Assembly (NCBI GenBank): GCA_900239685.1
Contig: OENT01000201.1
Span: forward strand, 1 to 64,000
Direction of reading: 5' to 3'
Length of the DNA: 64,000 bases
DNA from: Rotaria macrura
Lineage: Eukaryota; Rotifera; Eurotatoria; Philodinida; Philodinidae
In this document: positions 45,024-56,532 of the stretch, one piece after another
How positions within the stretch are numbered: position 1 is the stretch's first letter
Layout: every line of letters begins with the position of its first letter
The notes under the pieces: generated by a model
Databases searched by the model: none
Told to the model about the DNA's origin: nothing
Seen by the model: the letters and a program-made list of their open reading frames with translations, nothing else
Position numbers and translations under genes: made by a program

Positions 45024-46342
45024 ATGAAAATGATGACTGTGATCAGTATCTTAGCGATCTTCGTGTTATGGCCTCTTCTTCTCACTGAAAAGGGTAAGTT
45101 CACACTCTATTAATATAGATTTTATCTGTCCTGGATCATTGTTTCCTTTTAGTTTTTGGTAATGGCTTATTCTATATGCAAAGAATTCCTTCGTCTTGCA
45201 TGGAAACGACTTTGAATTGGGACTCGCCTGATAACTCTTCAGTTGATTGTTTTACTTTTGATTGGAGTGAGATTTCAAATATGACCACCACTTACACAAC
45301 TTACATTGATAGTGCAACAAATCAAACTTTTTACGCACAAATTGCTGCACTGACTGTCTTGGGTAATATTGACAATTACAATCTCAACTACCAATGCCCA
45401 CCAGATGGCTACAATGGTGTAGCTCCTGGTTGTAACACTCAACCAAATATTCAATTGGCTGTTCTGTATGTCGACGCTGTTGATGGTAAACTATATGCTA
45501 TGGACATTATTCTCTCGGGTGTACCTTTTCCCTCACCACAAAATCTAACCAATAATCAACCACCTTTCGGTAAAGCTCGTCATCAGTTTACCTCAGGAAT
45601 AACAATACAATCTAGCGGCTATTTTCAAATTTGTAAAGGCAACTATAGTGATCAATGTCCAAATAAAAATCTTGCTGCCCATCAATTACCATATCCATTA
45701 CCAAGCAACGATGGATATGGTATATTTGGATCTCAAGCAAATAATTATATTGCTAATTCGACATGGATTATGGATGATCCAAACCAACTGCTGATCATGA
45801 CTGCAGGTCCTCTCTATCTTTACTTCAATGCATCTGGATTCTTTACATATGATTCAGTTGCAAATACATGCACATGGTCAAATGCATGCAATTATGTATG
45901 TGAAGCGTATAATTACAACTCGAGATTCTTAGATTTCAGTGGTGAATGGATAGTTACACAAAAATGGGGTATTGAAACAATGCAACCAGTAACTGTAGAA
46001 ACTTGGATAGGAAATGCCATTGATGCAGTTGGTATCTTTCCGATTATTATGTATAGTGATAAGGCCACTGGTCACTACTTGGGATTAGATAAACTTGATG
46101 CAATGCCAATGCCAAAAATGGGTGCCACATATTGGTATACTGTTCATCATAATACAACGCCAAGAACAACCATTGCAGCCTATAAGCCAAGCGTTGTAGA
46201 TGGTGGTTGCGTCAAAAATCTGTCTGATTGGATGGGTTTGAAGAAGAATACTGCCTGTGGTTTGATACTAAGCCATATCCAGTTTATGTTTTTCATGATT
46301 ACTCTACCATATCTCGGAAATAGATACTCAAGACTCTATTAA
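45024..46342 (+). CDS. Secreted Asn/Cys-rich protein of unknown family
   Basis: Exon 45024-45093 encodes a signal peptide (MKMMTVISILAIFVLWPLLL). A 59-base GT-AG intron joins in phase to exon 45153-46342, giving about 419 residues. The mature part has many N-glycosylation sequons (NSS, NMT, NQT, NLT, NYS, NST, NAS, NTT) and a dozen or more Cys residues, for example CTWSNACNYVCEAYN, typical of a disulfide-bonded extracellular protein. It includes DFSGEWIVTQKWGIETMQPV. It ends with a hydrophobic stretch, CGLILSHIQFMFFMITLPYL, then a short basic tail, which could be a C-terminal TM or a lipid-anchor signal. No domain is recognised. Single-gene context; no functional hint from neighbours. Confidence 0.75.
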
Positions 46343-48239
46343 ACATTTCTTATTATCCTGTTGAGGGATACGAAGACTCTTTCAAATCATTATTCTTATT
46401 AACTATCATATATTCTATAAGTCAATGCTAAATAATTCATTTAAGTTTTCACACACTGCAAAACGTTCTCTATTTTAAGAATAAATATTTCTGCACTGTT
46501 CACTGCTTCATACTACTATAGTTCAAGTTCGAGATTTTACTATATCTAATCATCATCTCTATCAAAAGCTACATGATGTGATATCGTCAGCTAGGTGGCT
46601 TGCTAACTTCATCGAGTAATCATTGCTTGTACATGAATTGTATGACAATAGGATTGGCTGCTTATGGTAACAAAAAAATTTATTTCATGCAATTAATTAA
46701 AACGATACAAGTTAATTCGTCATGCTTTATGTCTCTATGTTTCCTGACTGAGCTTCCATATTTTTCTGATCTGTCATCGGATAATGAAAAATCTAGAATG
46801 AAACGTCATTGATCTACGTCTGTCTAGAATGGTTGATTAAAACTTTTCTTTAAGATTCTCATCAATTCAATGGCTGTCTCCGAAAGCAACAATAGCTACT
46901 TCGTGCATAGTTACTTTGGGGAGAGTGAGGCTTAGTCAAGTTAAGAATATGATCATTTTTAAGACAGATAATTGAAGATCTAAATCTCATTATTTGTATG
47001 CTGGGACAGAAAATTTTATAAAGAATGGTGGTAGAGAATATGGCATATAGACTGAATGTCGTTTTTAAATACTTCTTATGTGCTCTATTTGTCACGTATC
47101 TAATCATTCTCATTGCCGAGAAACTAATATTAGAGGATAAAAAGCAGAATTCCTATTTCATTCATTACTTAATAATGGCACACAACATAGCATAGTCTTA
47201 TTCAATACCGCAACACTATAATGAGCTCGTACGGAACAATATCTCTTCACAATTCTGCAACAGCTATGCATTGAAAATCATTAGGGACAAGAGTAATCCA
47301 TAATCGATGAAAATAATGCACATTTTAAAATTATATTTTTCATTATTCCATCGGTTATGTATGCAGACAGTTTTCCTTGCTGATTATGAAATGGGAATCA
47401 ACGGTCAAGTCATATCAACAACTTGTAAGCGAACAATATACGAGCTATACTAATGTACATGCTAAGTCTAGTATTCCAGCGAGAAACATTCTGTTAGAAC
47501 AGACAATTTTATATTCGTTGCAGGCGCTAATTGAAATATAGGATTTCTTTCGTTTTTGGTGAATGAAAAGTCGATATGAATGTCAACTGTAATTTTTCAT
47601 TACGTTGCATATCGAAAATGATACTTGATATTCAGATTATTTCTATATTTATGGTGCTAAATATAAGTGAAAATTTCTTACCAGATGCATTCGTTTACTC
47701 GTTAAAGTGATGACTTAGTATATTAAAGTACAGAACTCTCTAAATCAGTGGTATATGTGCTTGAAGGCTAAATTAGATATGTTGAAACGATAGAAATGAT
47801 AATGAAGAAAAATATGAGATGACGGTCACTATAGAAGCAGTGTGATGCGAATTGAAATCGTATCGATTAGTTTGATATGTCGGATTCTCGTGAGAATACA
47901 CTTCATTCACGTTTTGATTCCACGATTTATTCTACGCTGTGTTTCTATTGAAACAAGTATATATTTTATACTCTCAAGTTTTCCTTCATCTGTATTACAT
48001 TAATCGAATGAAATGGTATTCATTAATCGTGTCGTGAACTTAATTTCATCTATTATTAAGTTAAACACGAAAAAACATTTTGTTTTCAATCTTCGTACTG
48101 TATTCATCAAATCCAATAAGATACTCATATTTGGACGAGAACGATACGAATAAAGTTCTCTATCATCGATGCATTATCCTTTCCTATAGAGTATCATAAG
48201 TTACGAAGAACAATATCGTTCTATTTATTTAGATAAAAG
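46343..48239. other. No gene seen
   Basis: AT-rich intergenic DNA. A minus-strand run around 46570-46660 (PILLSYNSCTSNDYSMKLAS) is short and unsupported by splice sites or family. Confidence 0.4.
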
Positions 48240-48359
48240 ATGTCTTCACTAGTCAAAGTAATATTGTTCTTATCTCTTACTTTTGTTTCACTACTAATAA
48301 ATGTCAAACTATTAGCCGTATACTCTCATCATTTTCAACAATGGCAAGTAATTTCGTAG
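48240..48359 (+). CDS. Candidate short secreted peptide
   Basis: 39 codons from ATG: MSSLVKVILFLSLTFVSLLI then NVKLLAVYSHHFQQWQVIS. The N-terminus is a textbook signal-peptide shape. A GT donor-like site (CAAGTAATT) near the end means it could instead be a first exon. Expression is unknown, and chance is possible at this size. Confidence 0.27.
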   Translation: MSSLVKVILFLSLTFVSLLINVKLLAVYSHHFQQWQVIS

Positions 48360-48997
48360 TATCAAACATAGCTCCGAGCAAAGTTATCGACCAACAAAAT
48401 TCTACAAGTAAGCATCGGAATACTTCAAACGTGCCCTGATGAATTTTTAACATGATATTCAAGTTTTGTTTCTCTGCTATAAAAGGAATTACAGCAACTG
48501 TGCATAATCTCCGTTTGGTGCTCTTTGCGTAGCTAGATGAAGCTCTTGTGATTCAAATAGGAAAGCCTTGTAAAAATTTGTTAATCATTGCTCCTCTATC
48601 TTTCAGTTATATGATTGTTGTACTCCGTCCCTGACTCAATTCTAGATATGAAATAAAAACAATATCAGATGATCGAATTTATATTCGATTCATTCTATAG
48701 AGGGTTCGAATTGCTTGTCGAACATATTTGAAAATGTCTAAACGAACACTATCGTTCGTGTGTCAACAGAATGAATTTCTATTAAATAGTGGTTGGCCGA
48801 AACAAAAAAGATCAAGTTCAGTTGTCAAATCGAACTCTGGACGAAGAAGCAACTGTTTTACTTCAATTTTTCATAATATTCTGATTGTCACTATAAGTCC
48901 ATCTTCTAGAGAAGTTCGTAACGGATCAAACACACAGTAAAATACCTATCATTCGACTTCGGAAAATCATAGGACCGGGAGATAAAATATTGGAGCA
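48360..48997. other. Upstream region of TIR paralog 2
   Basis: It includes a 68-codon frame at 48734-48940 (MSKRTLSFVCQQNEFLLNSG, basic, Ser-rich) ending 57 bases before the TIR start in the same frame register. It could be an upstream open frame or an alternative first exon, but no splice combination restores phase convincingly. Confidence 0.3.
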
Positions 48998-51265
48998 ATG
49001 TATCATGAGAATTTGTTTATGTTTTTCTTTGATTCTATAATAGTTATCGAAAGTCAACAAACAAACAATCAACTTATGGAAAATGTTCATGAACAATTGC
49101 AAGAGCTTTTCTCGAAAGCGAATGATTTGACGACTAGAAAACATTCAATATCAGGGATGCTACTCAAACTTAATGATCTTTGTCATCAATTGAACACTAA
49201 CAAGAATTATAGTGCTTCGTATGCTTTTGACATTTTCATTCTTATCTTAAAGAACTATGTAAAATTATTTGATATTAATCAATTTATCGACGTAATTCAA
49301 CATCAGGATTCGAAAAGTAATCATAATTTACTCCGAAAACTTTTTCATATTAAACAACATCATGATATAAAATCTGTTATTGAACGTATGACAATGAAAA
49401 TTCGACGAGATTTGTTTTTTTCTTTATTTGATCAACTTCATTCATCAACACGACTTATTACATATCTTCAAAGCCATGATTCTAATGATGAATCGGTTGA
49501 TCACATATTAATTAGTTCGTATAGTTTTATATTATATACAATTTTGAACGTGTTAAATGATTTACGAGTCAAAGTTACAAATCATGATTTAGAAAAATAT
49601 CAAAATACTCTTTTAAATTCGTTTATTACTTATATTAATCAATATTTCATTAAAAAACAACACGATAGAGTAAATGAAAAACAGTACGAAACTTTAGTTA
49701 AAGAAATGTTAGACTTCATATCACATATAACCGATAAAACATTGACAATACCTATATTCATTAATCTTAATTGTCACCAAATATGTTTACAATGGTTAAC
49801 ATTATCGTATCTTAATGGTAATGAATATAAATCTATAATAAAAATCTTTTATAATCTTGCACGTCATGATGAAAGTTTGCCTTTTCTTAACGAATATGAT
49901 TGTGTAAATACCGTATGTCAATTCAAAAACGAACTGCTGAATATGAATGTTGACTTTATTATAGATAAGTACTTGCGTGCTACGGTTGCTCAATATCTAA
50001 CTTTGATTCTTGTCTTAATTCTTGATCCAGATGTATATCATAGCGAAGAAATCAATGGAGGTACAATTAATCAAATATTATCAACAATAAAGACATTTTC
50101 TAAAGCAAGTCAATTGCAGTATGAAACATGCCATGTCTCACACTTATTAATAGCCTTAATGAAATTATGTTCAAATGACAATAGGATTGATTACATAGTT
50201 CAACAAAATCAAACTCATATATATCTTTTATCAATGTTAAGAATACTTCTATCTGACATTGAAAACAAATCCATGGACAATGATGATCTTGATCTAGATA
50301 TTCTATCCATAATGGCGTTAGCAAATATTTTCTGGAGTATATCATTTCATGATCAATATAGAAATGATTTAATTCAGAATATTGATTTAATTAAAAAACT
50401 CGAAATATTTCGTGAAATAGATATAATTAGTTATGTTCTACCATATATTTATATACCATATCATATGTCATCATTAAGACGAGTCATTGATGGTATTTGG
50501 CAAAATTTATATCCTCCATTACTATCAAAATTCGAAAATAAATCTATTACAAATAATAGAAAATTCAATGGTTCGTTAATGATAAGTTATTCTCATGTTA
50601 ATATAGATTTTTGTCGACAACTATACGATATGTTAAGTAAAATATCTCAATTATCTATTAGTGTTGATTTTAATACTGGTAAATATCTATGGAAAGAAAC
50701 GGTACAAACTATCGAACAATCTGATCTTGTTCTTTTTCTTTTATCAAAAGATTTCTTCTATAGTAAATCATGCCGTCAAGAATTAGTCCATGTTACAGAT
50801 ACATTGCAAAAACTTTTCTTTCCAATTTTTATCGATCATGATTTTAAGCCAACTGGTTGGCTTCATAAACGTATAGCTCGTTTGAAATCTATTCATTTTA
50901 ATAAGATAAATTTTATGAATACTTGTGAAGAATTATTAGGCATGATAAATGAACATCTCAACATGAATATATCTCTCGTTAGAAATACGTTAGATATCAA
51001 ACAATGGAACAAAGAAGATGTTCAAGAATGGTTTACAAAAAATGAAATTATACATGAATTATATGAATTCTATCAATTTCAAAACGGCAATGAATTCGTA
51101 CTTTATGCTCAAGCTATGTTGAGATATCCATGGATACATGAATATGAAAGAATTAGATCGAGATTTCAAGTAAAATTTCCACGACAGATTCTTTCAAGAG
51201 ATCATTTTCTACAAATGATTAATGCATTCGAACGTTTAAAAAAACAATTCCATTGGACTAAATGA
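48998..51265 (+). CDS. ARM-TIR-SAM-like protein, paralog 2
   Basis: Single-exon gene of 755 residues from ATG 48998 (MYHENLFMFFF); the first residues are not conserved with paralog 1, so a slightly later start is possible. It has a helical armadillo/HEAT-like N-terminus (IMALANIFWSISFHDQYRND). The TIR domain is at about 526-640, with SLMISYSH, VDFNTGKYLWKETVQ and FFYSKSCRQEL; the putative catalytic Glu is near 595. A SAM-like C-terminus lies at about 668-735 (WNKEDVQEWFTKNEIIHELY). Together with paralog 1 (23397-25688) it forms a pair on opposite strands 23 kb apart. Both are intact and intronless and share the same domain order, pointing to an ancestral duplication followed by moderate divergence. 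Role in NAD+ cleavage or immune signalling is inferred from the TIR family only. Confidence 0.87.
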   Translation: MYHENLFMFFFDSIIVIESQQTNNQLMENVHEQLQELFSKANDLTTRKHSISGMLLKLNDLCHQLNTNKNYSASYAFDIFILILKNYVKLFDINQFIDVIQHQDSKSNHNLLRKLFHIKQHHDIKSVIERMTMKIRRDLFFSLFDQLHSSTRLITYLQSHDSNDESVDHILISSYSFILYTILNVLNDLRVKVTNHDLEKYQNTLLNSFITYINQYFIKKQHDRVNEKQYETLVKEMLDFISHITDKTLTIPIFINLNCHQICLQWLTLSYLNGNEYKSIIKIFYNLARHDESLPFLNEYDCVNTVCQFKNELLNMNVDFIIDKYLRATVAQYLTLILVLILDPDVYHSEEINGGTINQILSTIKTFSKASQLQYETCHVSHLLIALMKLCSNDNRIDYIVQQNQTHIYLLSMLRILLSDIENKSMDNDDLDLDILSIMALANIFWSISFHDQYRNDLIQNIDLIKKLEIFREIDIISYVLPYIYIPYHMSSLRRVIDGIWQNLYPPLLSKFENKSITNNRKFNGSLMISYSHVNIDFCRQLYDMLSKISQLSISVDFNTGKYLWKETVQTIEQSDLVLFLLSKDFFYSKSCRQELVHVTDTLQKLFFPIFIDHDFKPTGWLHKRIARLKSIHFNKINFMNTCEELLGMINEHLNMNISLVRNTLDIKQWNKEDVQEWFTKNEIIHELYEFYQFQNGNEFVLYAQAMLRYPWIHEYERIRSRFQVKFPRQILSRDHFLQMINAFERLKKQFHWTK

Positions 51266-53701
51266 TTAAAAAATAAAGGCTCTGAATTATCCAATCGTAT
51301 AAGACTGAAATCATTCTGTGGTTCTTAAAATCTTAAAATATATTAGTGAAAATTCTTTTTGTTTCTTTTTTTACTATGGTTTTTTCATTGTACAACTATA
51401 GATTTATCACTCAATATTAATCCTATGAATACAGAATGTTAGTCCTAGAAGAAGAACAACTATTGCATATGAAGACATTATCTATTTCGTTTACTAAATG
51501 TCATGTATGTGAAGTAAAAGTAGTGTAAAACTATCGTTCAATGTATTACAGCGACAGAGCATGTGAATGTAGACATTCAACGGTGAATCATATACTCGGT
51601 CGGTCATTTGAACAAAGTTACTGATAGTATATTATATGACATGTCACGAAAACCGATAAACCTAGATCATTTCATTTAACTTTAAAGTATTGATATACAT
51701 TTAAACTGGATGTAAATGCTGAGATCCACATCTTGAATCAACTTGAACTGAAGCCATTCATAATTGATGACTTATCAATTGTAATAACGAGAAAAAAAAA
51801 CTTTATATCAAAACAACGCGTTCAAATTTTTTAGTTCATTGTTTCTTTTCTTCTCTCGGTCTCATACATACGTATCAAACTACTCATATTCATTGTAAAA
51901 AATCTGCGCATTTTTATTTTAATCTTGAAAATAATGATTGAAATAAAAATCTTAGAAATTTGCCTATGCATTCAGACAACTAATTACTAATCTGCAGAAG
52001 TATCGTACAATTCTTGAATAATGACCAGTCGAAATCAGTTGTAATTCGTATTAGCAGAATTATAGTAGTATTGAAAAATGAGGTACATTGTGATGAATAG
52101 AGTAGCTTCTTCAGTTAAAAATATTTGAACCTAAAATTGATCGATTTCTTTTATTTTTAATAGTTTTTTCGAGCAATGTAAGATACCGGCATCAACTTCC
52201 AAAAGTACATCGCCCATCTAAATAATAGTATGCGAATGTAGACTATATCTAACTTCATCTAACAAACATTAGACGTATATCACTGATTGTACTATTTCAT
52301 AGGCAGAGTTAGAAATAGACACTACTAGAACGTATTGGATTCATGTTATAATTGACGGATATTTCTCGGCAGCATAGTGTTTGAAGTCAAATTAAATCAT
52401 ACAAGGAGAAATTCTACGCAATTAAACTGAATTCGATGATACAATACATCGTTAGTCAACACGAAGACACGACAATTTTCGAATATAATTAGGGTAATAT
52501 TAAATCGTAGCTGGAGTCAACTAGTCTGATCGAATTTTTCTCAGGTGATACTTCGACAAATGTACTTGTATAATGGACATCAGCTAATTGAAATATATTT
52601 CATCTACAATTATTTTTCTCAATTTAATGTATGCTATTTGGATAGAATCCAACACATGAAAGTACTGATATAAAAACTCTAGATAGCTCTATCTGTTTAT
52701 GAAGAATAAACAGTCTTCCTCAATCCATGAAGAAAACGTTCCAGAGGCAATTAACTTCATTGCTCTTTTTTTAGCATTTGTCATATACATATATATATAA
52801 ACGCTATATTTAGAGACTAATGACAACAATCTAAGTAAAAAATTCTATCATTGAAGTGGTTCTTTGTTTTACTCTTCATTAAAATAGTACCAACAAATGG
52901 TAGTGTGATTCAAAAGCATGCTCAGACTGAAGTGAACACTTTGATGAATAAATTTAGCGATCACACGTTTCACGTTGCTACCTGTCATTTTTACAACTGC
53001 AATAAAATGCAGTGAAATTCACAGACAGGTCACGAAGAAACATCATTCATAGATTATTTGTCATGTCGATGAAAACATATCCATGGAATGAATTCTATTC
53101 TAACCAGAATGTCCGTTGTGAGGTATTGGTGTTGTCTGTTTGAATTTTCTCTCAACAATCTAGTACTAGAACGTAACGAACAAGAAAAGTCTGAAAGTCT
53201 TGATCAGCTTCTAGTCGTAAAGAAACAACTATCTGAAAGAACACGACTGGATTTTTGTTGTAGCTGTTTCCAAAAGATAAAAACTCATATTGTTTCTCGT
53301 TCATATGATCCAATCAAAAGAAATTTTGAAAGCAAGAAATAAAAGAATGTATATGTACATGTCATGTTTTTGTTTCATGATCGTTATCAACAAAGTACAA
53401 CTTTGTCAGTTCATTCAAACAATCGTTAGAAGCGTTGTGATTAAGAATTTTATTTTTACATAAATAATTATGGAACAAACCCATGACACTCGCTAGAAAG
53501 TATGAAACAAAATAGAACATTATGGTTGATAATGTCATCGTTAGCAAAGATAGATGAGTACAGTCCTTCTTCAATTTACATCAAACATACTGTCATGGAA
53601 AAACCAAAAGAAGTTTACTAATCAAATACTATTCATCTAATTGGTAAAAATATATGTTAACGAACATTAAATTCTACACAGGTAATTTGATTTCTTTACT
53701 A
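51266..53701. other. Intergenic region, no supported gene
   Basis: AT-rich. A frame at 53088-53342 (plus, 84 codons with ATG) and a hydrophobic minus-strand frame at 53362-53550 (TMTLSTIMFYFVSYFLASVM) face each other. Neither has a known family or supporting splice signals, so neither is called. Confidence 0.4.
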
Positions 53702-54067
53702 CCCAAGCAGACAAACATTGGGAAAAACGCGTTTAAACACACAATCGGGAACGCCGATTGTGAGTCACTAACGCTTATCAAAAAAACGCAAGAAACGCGT
53801 TTTTTACGCAGAATTTTCACTTTCCGAGCGTGAAAATGGATAAAAACTCTAGTCCTTCGCGTTAAAACGCACAATTATTCGATGACTTGAAAGCCAATGC
53901 GTTTAAACCATCAGAATTAGAGTTTTTATGCGTTTTCACGCTCCGAAAGTGAAAATTCTGCGTAAAAAACGCGTTTCCTGCGTTTTTTTAATGAGCGTTG
54001 GTGACTCACAATCGGCGTTCCCGATTGTGCGTTTAAATGCGTTTTTCCCAATGTTTTTCTGCCTGGG
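53702..54067. mobile_element. Almost perfect palindromic MITE, TA-flanked
   Basis: Two arms of about 165-170 bp are reverse complements with only scattered mismatches, separated by a short centre near 53870-53905. Tips are CCCAAGCAGACAAACATTGGG and, reversed, CCCAGGCAGAAAAACATTGGG. TA lies on each side (53700-53701, 54068-54069). Arms contain AACGCGTTTTTTACGCAG and ACAATCGGGAACGCCGATTG. The near identity of arms implies a young insertion or strong arm homogenisation. Open frames on both strands over it are mirror images of the palindrome, not genes. Confidence 0.87.
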
Positions 54068-55731
54068 TATTAATTTGCTTTTTAGTCGTACAAAAAAACA
54101 TCAAATCATAATTACTTTGGTTCAAAGACTTCCTTTTATAATGTCAAATTCAACAGCTGTTTCTCTTTTAAACCATTTAAAGTGAGTCTAGCGCACTATA
54201 TATCAATGGAGAGAAGACAGACGTGAACCGAGCATGATGGCTGCAGGAAAAAAAACTTAAAATATTATACTGTTAAGCCAAATGTGAATGGCATTCACTT
54301 TTCAACAGTGAAGATGACTGACTGTTCATTGTTTTGATATTGCAAAGAAAGCCTAGACTTAAATGTAAGTGTCTTTCACATGATACAGAAAAATTCCACA
54401 TATCTACATACATAGTGAGTCAATGTCACTGATATTTTACATACTATATCAAACGACTTATCTCTCGTCTAATGGTGTCTTTTCGAATATCATGATGAAT
54501 TAATATACAATATTAAAGATAGTTATTCTGACCGATATATGTGCTTATGTCAACTACACTTATAAGCTTGATTTGTACTATATAGTCAAGTACAAGTATG
54601 TCGGATATGGAATATTGTGAAAAATAGAACTTCCGGAACAGATATGTAACCGACTGTGAACAACTTTTATTCTAATATATTTTCATTTTCGATTGTTTAC
54701 GTAATCTGATAATATCTACAAGTGTAGATCAACGATTAGTTTTTCGTTAGATAAAATATCATTGATGGTGTAAATTATTGAGGATAAGTAACAATTTCGA
54801 AAAAAAAGTGATACTGGTAAATGAGGTTGATGTTCGACAAAGTTGCAATGGCTCCGTTTCAAAGTCACTCTATGAAAAAAGCAATTTCGAATATTAAGAT
54901 TCTTTGAAGTTCGGAATCATTGCAAAAATATTTTCGTAGAATCAATGACTATTAGCCTATCAATATGAGCATATTTTTCGAGCAATGCTGTTCATTACTT
55001 GCATATTATTGAATAGTCGCCTAGCTTTCAACAGCAAGTTTGAACTTCATTCATTTATGACAACTTGGATGGTTCACTGATAATATCCGTGCTAGATTGA
55101 TTTAATGAAAATTATTCACTCACGAATCAGAATCTACGAATTTTTCTTCAGAAGAACGTTCTCATAGATCAAAAATTTCCAATCTCATGTAATCGAAATT
55201 CTTTCAGTGAGATCATTATTTGTTTATAAAATAGAGTCTTAATCCGATTCGTTGTTTTTTAGCTGATAGAGAATAAAAAGTAAAAAAACAGAGTTGAGTC
55301 ATCATCACCACTACATAATATGAGGGGCCAAATATGTTTCGAAATTTTACCTTCTCCTTTTTTGAAACATGCACATACAACGTAGTCTCTGCTCCATGAA
55401 TTACAATCTTGATATGATTTGCTATTTTTCTGTCCAATCGAAATTTTACTTCGATTATTGTGTAGATTTCGTACTGAATAATTAGTTATTTTGCAAAAAA
55501 AACCGAGAAAAAATCTTAGATTTTAAACAGAAATGTGACAATTAAAAGTTTGAAAAAATCTATTGTCAACCATCGGAGGCTTGTTTGAATTTGATAGGAC
55601 AATTTCATTTGTTTACCTCGCTCGTGTTCCAACAATCAATTGCATGTGGTCATATTTTTTTGTTTTTTCTTAAAATAAATCTCTGAGAAGTTTCCTTTCA
55701 ACTCTAGATCTTTGACTAAAAAACTGTCATC
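54068..55731. other. Upstream region of RPS13
   Basis: AT-rich, no gene. The last 50 bases before the RPS13 start hold a pyrimidine-rich run (TTTCCTTTCAACTCTAGATC), in line with a ribosomal-protein leader or trans/cis splice acceptor. No stronger statement is possible. Confidence 0.4.
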
Positions 55732-56360
55732 ATGGGTCGTATGCATGCTCCTGGGTAAATTGATTACATTCATTAACTATATTCCATTCTTTCTTTTTCA
55801 TATTCTAGCAAGGGTATTTCAGATTCTGCTTTACCCTTCAAACGAACGGTTCCATCAGTAAGTTATTTACTCTATCAATAGGAATCTCTTTGAGTATCTT
55901 TGTCTACTTAGTGGCTAAAATTAACATCCGAAGATGTTGTTGATCAAATATGCAAATTAGCTAAGAAAGGTTTAACACCATCACAAATCGGTAATATTTC
56001 ATCATTCGCTTTCTATTGTTATCTATGAAAATTTATCACTTTCTTCCTCGTTCAGGTGTTATTCTTCGAGATTCACATGGTGTTGCGCAAACTCGTTTCG
56101 TTACTGGAAGTAAAATCTTACGGATAATGAAAGCAAAAGGTCTTGCACCAAGCAAACCAGAAGATTTACATCATTTAATAAAGAAAGCTGTTGCTATTCG
56201 TAAACACTTGGAACGTAATCGTAAAGATAAAGATTCCAAATTTCGTTTGATTCTTGTCGAAAGTCGTATTCATCGTTTAGCAAGATATTATAAAACAAAA
56301 AATGTCTTACCACCAACATGGAAATATGAATCCTCAACAGCTGCTGCTCTTCTAGCTTAA
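55732..56360 (+). CDS. RPS13: 40S ribosomal protein S13 (uS15)
   Basis: Four exons, 55732-55754, 55809-55857, 55912-55990 and 56056-56360, join in phase and give 151 residues, the exact length of human RPS13. Hallmarks are [12 protein letters not shown] at the start, [40 protein letters not shown] and [19 protein letters not shown], with [13 protein letters not shown] at the end. It is a component of the small ribosomal subunit and binds 18S rRNA in the central domain. Introns are 54-65 bases. The gene is intact. Importin-beta-1 begins 172 bases downstream on the same strand. Confidence 0.98.
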
Positions 56361-56532
56361 ATGAAGTTTAAACACAGAAAATTGTTTGATGTTTTTTTCT
56401 TCGTTTTAATGTGAAAAAGAAAAGAAAAAAGAAAGATTATGTTTGAATAAACGAAAACAGACAAATGTAGAACATCGAACAGCATTTGTTTTATCGTTTT
56501 AGATTAACTTTGTATTATTTGAAAAGAGTCCG

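Noticed and set aside
53674-54185. Open frames on opposite strands encoding almost the same peptide
   Set aside because: This is the signature of the near-perfect palindrome at 53702-54067, not of two related genes.
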